Positions 37,287-45,141 of a stretch of DNA of 64,000 nucleotides are shown here, one piece after another (the stretch's first letter is position 1; each line of letters begins with the position of its first letter). The notes under the pieces are model-generated. The model did not search any database. It had not been told where the DNA came from and worked only from the letters and a program-made list of their open reading frames with translations. Position numbers and translations under genes: made by a program. Origin of the DNA: Aquabacter sediminis (lineage in GTDB: Bacteria > Pseudomonadota > Alphaproteobacteria > Rhizobiales > Xanthobacteraceae); assembly GCF_028863665.1 (NCBI RefSeq), contig NZ_JARBFX010000001.1, positions 248,001 through 312,000 on the forward strand, given 5' to 3'.

Positions 37287-37403
37287 CGGGACACAAATCT
37301 CCGGAAAAATCGTAATCCGCCGCGGCGCCCTGCTTTGAGGGAGGCCGCAGCGGTCATGTCAGGGACGGCCCAAGGGCCGCCGCTGTTGAGGGCGGCCGGC
37401 TGC

Positions 37404-38114
37404 TCAGGGGCGCGCGCGCTGCCCGAACAGGACGCGCTGGGCGTCCTTGTCCTTGGCGAGGTCCACCTTCTGGCGCTCCTCGGCATTCACCGCGAGGCCC
37501 CGCTGTACGGCCGGGCGCGCCAGCATGGTCTCAAGCCAGCGCTTGAGGTGAGGGAAGTCCTCGATTTTCTGGCCCTGCCGCTCCCACAGCTTCGCCCAGC
37601 CCACACAGGCAATGTCTGCGACGGAATAGGCGCCGGCCAGGAACTCCCGGTCAGCGAGGCGCGTGTTCATCACGCCATAGAGCCGGTGCACCTCGTTGGT
37701 GTAGCGCTCGATGGCATAGGGAATCTTTTCAGGCGCGTAGATGCGGAAATGATGGGCCTGGCCGGCCATGGGGCCGAGGCCGCCCATCTGCCAGAACAGC
37801 CACTGGTCCACCTCCACGCGACCCCGCTCGTCCTTGGGATAGAGCAGGCCGGTCTTGCGGCCGAGATACTGGAGGATCGCCCCCGATTCGAACACCGAGA
37901 TGGGAGCGCCATCCGGACCCTGCGGGTCGACGATGGCGGGCATCTTGTTGTTGGGGGAAATGGCCAGGAAGTCCGGCTTGAACTGGTCGCCCTTGCCGAT
38001 ATTGATGAGCTTCACCTCATAGGGAAGCTCGCACTCCTCGAGCATGATGGAAATCTTCCATCCGTTCGGGGTCGGCCAGTAATAAAGCTCGATCGGCTGC
38101 TGGGCGGCAGACAT
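37404..38114 (-). CDS. Glutathione S-transferase, YghU/Ure2-like
   Basis: The 236-residue protein has an N-terminal thioredoxin-like domain (IELYYWPTPNGWKISIMLEE, the NKMPAI cis-proline segment, and VFESGAILQYLGRK) and a C-terminal helical domain with SVADIACVGWAK. The N-terminal TPNGWK and length match the Nu-class/YghU group, which has glutathione-dependent peroxide or disulfide reductase activity. It is probably a single-gene unit, with the TPR gene 117 bp downstream. Confidence 0.88.
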   Translation of the reverse strand: MSAAQQPIELYYWPTPNGWKISIMLEECELPYEVKLINIGKGDQFKPDFLAISPNNKMPAIVDPQGPDGAPISVFESGAILQYLGRKTGLLYPKDERGRVEVDQWLFWQMGGLGPMAGQAHHFRIYAPEKIPYAIERYTNEVHRLYGVMNTRLADREFLAGAYSVADIACVGWAKLWERQGQKIEDFPHLKRWLETMLARPAVQRGLAVNAEERQKVDLAKDKDAQRVLFGQRARP

Positions 38115-38347
38115 GCGTATGCTCCTCTTCCAACGGCGCGAAGCCGACGAAGGCGGATAGACCTAGCCGCACCGCCGCTGAACGGCAAGGTGGCAGCATT
38201 AGGGCCGCACGAACATCGCCGCGCCCGCTCACATTCAGGCACAACCCTTCCGGGTGGCGCGGGGATCCCTGAGACCGGATCGAGGCACCGTCCGTGCATC
38301 GCGGGGCGTCTCATGGCAAGCTACCCGTGCCAGGACTTGGAGATGAC

Positions 38348-38809
38348 ATGGCGCGCGTTACGACCGGCCTGTTCACCATCGGCTACGAGCAGACCACTCC
38401 CACAGCCTTCACCGATGCCCTCGTCCGGGCCGGCGTTGACCTGGTGGTGGATGTGCGGGCGGTTGCGGCCTCGCGCAGGCCCGGTTTCTCCAAGACGGCC
38501 CTTGCCTCCGGCATCGCGACGCACGGCATTGCCTATGTCCACCTGCGCACCCTGGGCACACCGAAGGAGGGACGGCTGGCGGCGCGGTCCGGGGATCACG
38601 ACGCCCTGATGCGAATCTATGATGCCCATCTGGAGACCCCCGCCGCAAAGGTCGCGCTGGAGGAACTGGCCGACCTTGCGAAAGGCCGGCAGCTCTGTCT
38701 CTTGTGCTACGAACGGCATGTGGCGGGATGCCATCGGCTCAGGCTCGCCCAGTGGCTGTGCGAACGGCTCGATGTCCCGGTGGACCATCTGGTGGCCGAC
38801 CCGTTCTGA
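38348..38809 (+). CDS. DUF488 family protein
   Basis: The 153-residue protein has FTIGYEQTTPTAFTDALVRAGVDLVVDVR at its N-terminus, with SRRPGFSK, YVHLRTLGTPK and a late LLCYERHVAGCHR, the DUF488 pattern with conserved Cys and His. The function of the family is not established. I chose the ATG at 38348; an upstream in-frame start at 38294 adds 18 unrelated residues. It converges on the molybdenum-cofactor gene. Confidence 0.82.
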   Translation: MARVTTGLFTIGYEQTTPTAFTDALVRAGVDLVVDVRAVAASRRPGFSKTALASGIATHGIAYVHLRTLGTPKEGRLAARSGDHDALMRIYDAHLETPAAKVALEELADLAKGRQLCLLCYERHVAGCHRLRLAQWLCERLDVPVDHLVADPF

Positions 38810-38830
38810 GGGGATCTCCTCGGGTCTTGC

Positions 38831-40456
38831 TCAGGCCTCCCTGAAGCGTGGGTCCGACGCCTGCCGGACCTCAGCCAACGCTTCCGGCGTGTCCACGTCA
38901 AGAAAGGCTCCGGGACCTTCAGCTTCCACCTCGCACACGGCCTCCCCATGGGCCGCAATGAGGTGCCGCGCGCCCACGTCCCCCTCAAGGGCGCACAGGT
39001 CCGGGAAGAACCGGCGGGACCATAAGACCGGATTGCCCCGGGCGCCATTCCGCACAGGGACGACAATGAGCCGGCCACGCTCGGGCCCAAAGGCCGCAAT
39101 CTCGGCGTCGATCAGGTCCGCCGAAACCAGCGGCATGTCTCCCAGCAGCAGGATGGCCCCACCGGCATCGCGGGGCACGGCGGCTATGCCGGTGCGCACT
39201 GAACCCGCCATGCCGTCCTGGTACCGCTCGTTGTGCATGAACATCACGGGCAACCCCGCCAGGGCCGCCTCGATCCGCGCGCGGTCATGCCCGGTGACCA
39301 CCACCACCGGTCGGGCGGCCGAGGCCAAGGCCGCTTCCGCCACCCGCCGCACCACGGGACGGCCGCCCACCTCCGCCAGTAGCTTGTTCTGATCTGCCAT
39401 GCGCGTGCCGCGCCCGGCGGCCAGGATGACGGCGGCGATGGCGGCGGGCGACTCGGCCGGAGGCTCGTCGCGCGGCTGCGGACGGGTGGGGATTTCGCCG
39501 AGCAGGCCGCCGACGCCCAGCCGGGCAATGTCCGCCCCGGTCACGGGAATGTCCGCGAGGACGCGCGCCAGGACCCAGTCGAAGCCGTTCTCCTTGGGGC
39601 TGCGCGCGCAACCCGGCGCGCCCAGCACCGGGATGTCGGCAAGCCAACCCAGCATGAGCAGGTTCCCCGGATCCACCGGCATGCCAAGGCGCTCCACGCG
39701 CCCTCCGGCTTGCTCGAGCGCCACGGGAATCACGTCCCGGCGGTCGGCAATGGCGGAGGCGCCGAAGACGAGGATGCAATCCGCGCCGCAGGCACTCGCC
39801 TCCGCGAGGGCAGCAGACAGCGCGGCCGGATCATGGGGCACCCGCAGGTCGCAGACGAGGCGCGCCTCCAGGCGTGCGAGCCGCTCGGCCGTGACGCGCC
39901 GGGTCTTGTCCAGCACCTTGGGCGCGAGCCCCGGCAGCAAGGTGGAGACGAGCGCCACCCGCTGGCGTCGGAAGGGAGCCACGTCCAGAAGGCCCTGGCC
40001 CTGGCTGAGCGCCTCAGCGACCACGTCCTCCTGGACCGCGAAGGGAATGATCTTCACCGTCGCCACCATGTCCCCGGCAGCCACTGGGCTGAAGGCGGGC
40101 AAGGTGGCGAGCGTAATGCTCTCGTGCACCAGGTTGAAGGCATCCACGGCCGGGGGCGCGAGGCGCAAGAGCCCGGCATGCAGCGCGTGCAGGTTGGCCC
40201 GTCCGGTAAAGGCGTCGGCCGCACGCGTCCCAGGGCCAGCGAGCGCCGCAGCGAGGCGTGCGGCGGCCAGATCTTCCGGCAAATCGCCTGGCTCCATCTC
40301 AGCCGCGATCACCGTCTCCACCCCATCGGAGTGCAGCGCGGCGATATGCGCCTCGTCGAACCGCGTGCCCTTGCGGATCACCCGTCCCCCGACCTGCACC
40401 GAATGGCCGGCGAGGCGGCCAAGCGCCTCGGCGACCGGCACGGGTCCGAATTTCAC
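38831..40456 (-). CDS. Molybdopterin-binding / nucleotidyltransferase fusion (MocA-like)
   Basis: The 541-residue protein has a MoeA/MoaB-like molybdopterin-binding part (about residues 1-330, with GRVIRKGTRFDEAHI and VFGASAIADRRDVIP). A C-terminal nucleotidyltransferase follows (VILAAGRGTRMADQNKLL, LLLGDMPLVSADLID, NPVLWSRRFFPDL). This fits enzymes that insert molybdenum and attach CMP to make the cytosine dinucleotide cofactor used by CO-dehydrogenase and xanthine-dehydrogenase-type enzymes. Its start overlaps the XdhC-like gene by 4 bp. It therefore probably serves the coxSLM enzyme located 8 kb away on the same strand. Confidence 0.82.
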   Translation of the reverse strand: MKFGPVPVAEALGRLAGHSVQVGGRVIRKGTRFDEAHIAALHSDGVETVIAAEMEPGDLPEDLAAARLAAALAGPGTRAADAFTGRANLHALHAGLLRLAPPAVDAFNLVHESITLATLPAFSPVAAGDMVATVKIIPFAVQEDVVAEALSQGQGLLDVAPFRRQRVALVSTLLPGLAPKVLDKTRRVTAERLARLEARLVCDLRVPHDPAALSAALAEASACGADCILVFGASAIADRRDVIPVALEQAGGRVERLGMPVDPGNLLMLGWLADIPVLGAPGCARSPKENGFDWVLARVLADIPVTGADIARLGVGGLLGEIPTRPQPRDEPPAESPAAIAAVILAAGRGTRMADQNKLLAEVGGRPVVRRVAEAALASAARPVVVVTGHDRARIEAALAGLPVMFMHNERYQDGMAGSVRTGIAAVPRDAGGAILLLGDMPLVSADLIDAEIAAFGPERGRLIVVPVRNGARGNPVLWSRRFFPDLCALEGDVGARHLIAAHGEAVCEVEAEGPGAFLDVDTPEALAEVRQASDPRFREA

Positions 40457-41157
40457 GCTGCCGCTCCCGCGCCGCTCGCCGGCTCCTTGCGCAGGGCTGC
40501 GATGACCTGGGCGAGAATGGCCACCGCGATTTCGGCGGGGCTCACTGCGCCGATATCAAGGCCGATGGGCGCCTGGATGCGTCCCGTCTCCTCCGGCGCC
40601 AGGCCGCGCGCGGTGAGCCGCTCCAGGCGCTTGGCGTGGGTGCGGCGCGAACCGAGCGCCCCCACATAAAAGCACCCCGCCTTCAGCCCAGCTTCCAGGG
40701 CCGGCTCGTCGATCTTGGGATCATGGGTGAGCGCCACAAGGGCCGTGAAGGGGTCGAGGGCCAATTCGTCCATCACCTCTTCCGGCCAACGGGCCAGCAG
40801 CCGCACATCGGGAAACCGCTCCGGCGTGGCAAAGGCGGTGCGCGGGTCCACGATGGTGAGGTCGAAATCGGTGAGCTTCGCCATGGGCGCGAGCGCCTGC
40901 GAGATGTGCACGGCCCCGATCACCACCATGCGCGGGGGGGGCACCTGGACGGTGAGGAAGGACCGGTCTTCCCCCTCCCCCGCCAAGGTGCTCTTGCCGC
41001 TGCGAAACGCCGCCTTCAGGGCTGGTGCCAGAGGATCGCCGGCTGCCTCGGCCGGGCGGACGATGCGCTGCGCGCCGCCCGTCAGTTCCGTGACGAGAAT
41101 GGCGGGGCGCCGGGCGGCGCGCTCGGCATGGAGGATTTCAAGCAGATCGAGGCGCAT
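40453..41157 (-). CDS. coxF: XdhC/CoxF-type molybdoenzyme maturation factor
   Basis: The 234-residue protein starts MRLDLLEILHAERAARRPA and has a Rossmann segment PPRMVVIGAVHISQALAPMA, then VALTHDPKIDEPALE, YVGALGSRRTHAKRLERL and APIGLDIGAVSPAEIAVAI. These are hallmarks of the C-terminal XdhC domain, which binds and helps sulfurate the molybdenum cofactor before insertion. I took the ATG at 41157, since the longer frame reads through unrelated sequence. It works with the separate N-terminal-type XdhC/CoxI protein just upstream. Confidence 0.85.
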   Translation of the reverse strand: MRLDLLEILHAERAARRPAILVTELTGGAQRIVRPAEAAGDPLAPALKAAFRSGKSTLAGEGEDRSFLTVQVPPPRMVVIGAVHISQALAPMAKLTDFDLTIVDPRTAFATPERFPDVRLLARWPEEVMDELALDPFTALVALTHDPKIDEPALEAGLKAGCFYVGALGSRRTHAKRLERLTARGLAPEETGRIQAPIGLDIGAVSPAEIAVAILAQVIAALRKEPASGAGAAA

Positions 41158-41248
41158 GGATTCAAACCGGGAAGGAAAGACAGCGACGGGGGCGATCGAA
41201 ACCGCACCCGGCGCGGCGCGAAGGGAGGGGGCGCTCAAGAAACCGGCT

Positions 41249-41620
41249 TCAGTCGACCCGTTCCACGTAGACGCGGATGGCGCCGCCACAGGATAGGCCG
41301 ACCCGCCATGCGGTCTCGTCGGCAACCCCGAATTCCAGGATGCGCGGCGTGCCGGTCTCGATGACCTCCGCTGCTTCGCTGACCACCGCGCCCTCCACGC
41401 AACCGCCGGACACCGAGCCGAGGAAGTTGCCCTCCCCGTCTATGGCCAGATGGCTTCCCACCGGCCGGGGTGCCGATCCCCAGGTCTCCAGGACGGTCGC
41501 GAGCGCCACCCCCCGGCCCTCCTTGCGCCATTGAAGCGCGGCCCCAAGAACGTCCTCATCCCGTGCGAGCATGGCCAGTGCCTCCCTTGCAGGGCGTATG
41601 GCTTCGTCATTCCCTTCCAT
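41249..41620 (-). CDS. coxI: CoxI/XdhC N-terminal domain protein
   Basis: The 123-residue protein contains VALATVLETWGSAPRPVGSHLAI, VSGGCVEGAVVSEA and LSCGGAIRVYVE, the compact XdhC/CoxI domain with its conserved cysteines in GGCVE and SCGG. In CO dehydrogenase clusters this domain helps maturation of the Mo site. GGAGG lies about 10 bases before the ATG. It is divergent from kamA with only 64 bp between start codons, and reads into the XdhC/CoxF gene and the MocA-like gene. Confidence 0.82.
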   Translation of the reverse strand: MEGNDEAIRPAREALAMLARDEDVLGAALQWRKEGRGVALATVLETWGSAPRPVGSHLAIDGEGNFLGSVSGGCVEGAVVSEAAEVIETGTPRILEFGVADETAWRVGLSCGGAIRVYVERVD

Positions 41621-41684
41621 ATATAGGAGGCCTCCGCTTCCCCTGCGAGCCCGAAGCGCACCCATCACCCGTACCGGACCCTTG

Positions 41685-42725
41685 ATGACCACATTGCGCA
41701 CCGCGGACGATCTGATCGCCGCCGGCCTCGCCCCCGAGACAAACCGCGCCGACCTCGCTCGCGTCGCCGCCCGTTATGCGGTCGCGGTCACACCGACCCT
41801 CACCCGGCTGATGGACGGCACCGATAGCGCGCAGGCCATCGCGCGGCAGTTCCTTCCCGAGGTCGCCGAGCTTAACATCCTTCCGCAGGAGCTTGCCGAT
41901 CCCATTGGCGATGAGGCCTTCTCGCCGGTGAAGGGCATCGTCCACCGCTATCCCGACAGGGTGCTGCTCAAAGCGGTGGGCGTGTGCGCCGTCTATTGCC
42001 GCTTCTGCTTCCGCCGGGAAATGGTCGGACCTGGCGCGGAGACCACCTTGAGCGATCGCGAGATCGAGGCGGCGCTCGCCTATGTGGCTGGCCATCCCGA
42101 GATCTGGGAAGTGATCCTCACCGGGGGCGATCCCTTCATGCTCTCCCCGCGCCGCATGCAGCATCTGGCGCGGCGGCTGGGGGAGATGGGCCATGTGCAG
42201 GTGATGCGCCTGCATACCCGCATTCCCATCGCCGCCCCAGAGCGGGTGAGCGCGGACGTGGTCGCCGCCTTGCGGGCCGAGGGGGTGACGCCCTATGTAG
42301 CGGTTCATGTGAACCATGCGCGCGAACTCACGCCGGAAGCGCGGGCGGCTTTGTCACGGCTGGTGGATGCGGGCATCCCTGTCCTCTCACAGACCGTGCT
42401 GCTTCGCGGCGTCAATGACAGCGCCGCCACCCTGGCGGATCTGTTCCGCGCCCTGGTGGCGAACCGGGTGAAGCCCTATTACCTGCATCATCCCGATCTT
42501 GCCCCCGGCACCTCTCACTTCCGCCTTTCGGTCGCGGAGGGCCAGGCGCTTGTGGCGCAATTGCGGGGGCACATCTCCGGCCTTTGCCTGCCCACTTACG
42601 TGCTCGATATTCCCGGCGGCCACGGCAAGGCGCCGCTGGAATCCGCCGTTGAGGTAAGCCCCGACGGTGCGCTCAGCGTCCGCGACCGGGACGGGCGGCG
42701 ACATCCCTATCCAGACGCGGAGTGA
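41685..42725 (+). CDS. kamA: Radical SAM lysine 2,3-aminomutase family protein
   Basis: The 346-residue protein has the radical-SAM cluster motif CAVYCRFCFRR at about residue 103, the KamA strings LTGGDPFMLSPRRM and RLHTRIPIAAPERV, the PLP-region PYYLHHPDLAPGTSHFR and GLCLPTYVLDIPGGHGK. It converts L-lysine to beta-lysine either in metabolism or for EF-P modification (EpmB type); the shorter length favours the EpmB/KamA-like group. The ATG at 41685 avoids a 38-residue overlap with the divergent coxI gene. Its end overlaps the convergent coxE gene by 53 bp. Confidence 0.88.
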   Translation: MTTLRTADDLIAAGLAPETNRADLARVAARYAVAVTPTLTRLMDGTDSAQAIARQFLPEVAELNILPQELADPIGDEAFSPVKGIVHRYPDRVLLKAVGVCAVYCRFCFRREMVGPGAETTLSDREIEAALAYVAGHPEIWEVILTGGDPFMLSPRRMQHLARRLGEMGHVQVMRLHTRIPIAAPERVSADVVAALRAEGVTPYVAVHVNHARELTPEARAALSRLVDAGIPVLSQTVLLRGVNDSAATLADLFRALVANRVKPYYLHHPDLAPGTSHFRLSVAEGQALVAQLRGHISGLCLPTYVLDIPGGHGKAPLESAVEVSPDGALSVRDRDGRRHPYPDAE

Positions 42726-43875
42726 GGGGCGCGGAGAGCGCGTCCACCAAGGCGTCCAGGCTGTCAAGATTGTGCACGGAGCGGAACTCGTCCACATGGG
42801 GCAGCAGGGCGCGCACGCCCTTGGCCTTGGGCTCGAAGCCGGCATAGCGCAGCAGCGGATTGAGCCAGATCAGCCGGCGGCACGAGCGGTGCAGCCGGGC
42901 GATTTCCTCTTCCAGTTCCGGCCCCACATCCCGCTCCAGACCGTCCGTGACCAGCAGCACCACCGGGCTCTGGGCCATCACCCGGCGTGACCAATCCTTG
43001 TTGAAGGCGCGCAGCGAGGCGGCGATGCGGGTGCCGCCGGACCAGTCCTGCGCCGCCGCCGCCACCTGCGCCAAGGCTTCGTCCGGATCCTTGTGGCGCA
43101 AGGCCCGGGTGACATTGGTCAGGCGGGTCCCGAACAGGAAACTGTGCACCCTCTTGCGCTCGGCGGTGAGCGCGTGGAGGAAATGCAGCACCGGCCGGGA
43201 ATAGTCGGCCATGGAGCCGGATATATCCAGCAACGCCACCAGTGGCGGCGGCCGCCGGCGCGGCGCCCGGTGGCGCAGCGGCAGGAAGAGGCCCCCGGTG
43301 GCGAGCCCTGCCCTCAATGCGGCGCGCAGATCCGGCCGTCGCCCGCGCGGATCGGGCGCGAACCGCCGGGTGGGAACCAGGTCGTCGGGCATGCGCATCT
43401 GCGCGATCCGCGCCCGAGCGTCGCGCGCCTCGTCAGCGCTCATCTGGGCGAAATCCTTGCCCCGCAGGACGTCCTCGGCGGAGGCCGTGAGCCGGGCATC
43501 CCATTCCATTTCCGGAGGCTCAGGAGCCGCGCGCCGCGTGGGGGCGGGCGCGAACGCCTCCTCCACCCGGCGCAGCAGGCCCTTTTCCTTCGGTCTGGCA
43601 CCGATCGCCTCTGGAGAGAGCAGCGCGATCAGCTTTTCCATGCGGTCGCGCCGGCGCCAGAACAGGCCAAAGGCCTGGTGGAACACCTCATGATGCTCCC
43701 GGCGCGTCACGAACACCGCATGCAGGGTCCAATAGACGTCCTCGCGGCTGCCCACCCCGGCGACCGAAAGGGCCTCGGCTGCATCAAGAATGCGTCCCGG
43801 CCCCACGGGAAGCCCCGCCGCACGCAAGGCGCGGCCGAAATGCATTACGTTCTCCGCCAGCTTTCCGCCCGTCAC
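42673..43875 (-). CDS. coxE: CoxE-like protein with von Willebrand A domain
   Basis: The 400-residue protein has a C-terminal VWA domain with a MIDAS motif in ALLDISGSMADYSR at about residue 218, plus TDGLERD. An N-terminal region (LPVGPGRILDAAEALSVAGVGSREDVYWTL) is typical of CoxE. CoxE works with the MoxR-type ATPase CoxD in building the copper-sulfur or molybdenum site of CO dehydrogenase-like enzymes. It lies 6 bp after coxD. It is arginine-rich and probably peripheral to the membrane. Confidence 0.87.
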   Translation of the reverse strand: MTGGKLAENVMHFGRALRAAGLPVGPGRILDAAEALSVAGVGSREDVYWTLHAVFVTRREHHEVFHQAFGLFWRRRDRMEKLIALLSPEAIGARPKEKGLLRRVEEAFAPAPTRRAAPEPPEMEWDARLTASAEDVLRGKDFAQMSADEARDARARIAQMRMPDDLVPTRRFAPDPRGRRPDLRAALRAGLATGGLFLPLRHRAPRRRPPPLVALLDISGSMADYSRPVLHFLHALTAERKRVHSFLFGTRLTNVTRALRHKDPDEALAQVAAAAQDWSGGTRIAASLRAFNKDWSRRVMAQSPVVLLVTDGLERDVGPELEEEIARLHRSCRRLIWLNPLLRYAGFEPKAKGVRALLPHVDEFRSVHNLDSLDALVDALSAPLTPRLDRDVAARPGRGR

Positions 43876-43881
43876 GGCCGG

Positions 43882-44802
43882 CTAGTCCGCGGCAAGGGCG
43901 TGGCGGGTCTCCTCCAGCAGGCGCTGGATGCGCGGCGCATCTGTCCGCGCCAGGTCGTCCTGATATTTCAGCAGAACCCCGAGCGTGTCCTTCACCGTCG
44001 CGGGATCAAGGGCCACCGCGTCCAGTTCCACGAGGGCCGAGGCCCAGTCGAGGGTTTCCGCAACGCCCGGCACCTTGAACAGGTCCTCCTTGCGGATGGC
44101 CTGCACGAAGGCCACCACCTGGCGGGAGAGCTGCTCCGGCACATTCGGAAGGCGTGCCCGCAGGATGGCCAGTTCCCGCTCCGCGTCCGGATAATCCACC
44201 CAGTGGAACAGGCAACGCCGCTTCAGGGCGTCATGGATTTCCCGGGTGCGGTTGGAGGTGAGCACCACGATGGGCGGGTGGGGCGCCTTGATGGTGCCAA
44301 GCTCGGGAATGGTCACCTGGAAGTCCGACAGCAATTCCAGCAGGAAGGCCTCGAAGGCTTCGTCCGTGCGGTCCAGTTCATCCACCAGGAGAACCGGCGG
44401 ACCGGCCGGGTCGGGATTGAGCGCGTCGAGCAGCGGGCGGCGCAACAGGAAGCGCTCCGAGAAGATGTCGGAGGAAATGGTCGCCTTGTCCGCATCCCCG
44501 GCCGCCTCGGCCAGCCGGATGGCGATCATCTGGGCGGGGTAGTTCCATTCATAGGCGGCAGCCGCGAGATCGAGTCCCTCGTAGCATTGCAAGCGAATGA
44601 GGCGTCGGCCCAGCGCACGCGCGAGCGTGCGGGCGACCTCGGTCTTCCCGACTCCGGCCTCGCCCTCCAAAAGCAAAGGCCGTCCCATGCGCAGCGCCAG
44701 ATGCACCACGGTGGCAAGCGACCTGTCCGGCACATAGCCCGCGCCGCGCAGCAGGCGTGCCGTCTCGTCGATGGAGCCCAGGCGTGCAAGCTGATCCATC
44801 AT
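43882..44802 (-). CDS. coxD: CoxD-like MoxR AAA+ ATPase
   Basis: The 306-residue MoxR-family ATPase has Walker A LLEGEAGVGKTEVART, Walker B PVLLVDELDRTDE and sensor-1 VVLTSNRTREIHDALKRRC. CoxD uses ATP to remodel the apo-enzyme during maturation of the Mo/Cu centre in CO dehydrogenase; its VWA partner is coxE downstream. The start MMDQLARLGS has a second ATG immediately after it. It begins a leftward block with coxE. Confidence 0.9.
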   Translation of the reverse strand: MMDQLARLGSIDETARLLRGAGYVPDRSLATVVHLALRMGRPLLLEGEAGVGKTEVARTLARALGRRLIRLQCYEGLDLAAAAYEWNYPAQMIAIRLAEAAGDADKATISSDIFSERFLLRRPLLDALNPDPAGPPVLLVDELDRTDEAFEAFLLELLSDFQVTIPELGTIKAPHPPIVVLTSNRTREIHDALKRRCLFHWVDYPDAERELAILRARLPNVPEQLSRQVVAFVQAIRKEDLFKVPGVAETLDWASALVELDAVALDPATVKDTLGVLLKYQDDLARTDAPRIQRLLEETRHALAAD

Positions 44803-45141
44803 CCGACCTCCGGCGCCCCGACGCGCGCCCCGGGCGAAAAAACAAAGCGCAGGAAGAAGATAATGGCCACCCCACGCGCCCGCAATCCGCCTTGCGCGCG
44901 CGCAACCTGGGCGTGGCTGTAATGGGCGAGAACGGTGGGATGATTGGCCGGGGATGAAGGGAAAAAGGCAGAGGGTGCATCGATCACTTTAGTGAAACGC
45001 TGTACCGATCACGCCAAAGAGATCGATCACAGCTGCTTCATCTCCTCATTGCAGCCAATTTTCGTCTCTTTAAACCATGCCACGGCTACGCTAAGGGCGA
45101 GCCGAACGCTTCAAGACCGCTTGACCCAGCGAGAATAAAAA
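44803..45141. other. Intergenic region between coxD and the RTX gene
   Basis: About 340 bp divide the divergent coxD and RTX genes. No reading frame has coding features. It should hold both promoters. AT-rich patches lie at about 44985-45080, closer to the RTX start. No clear operator was recognised. Confidence 0.4.
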
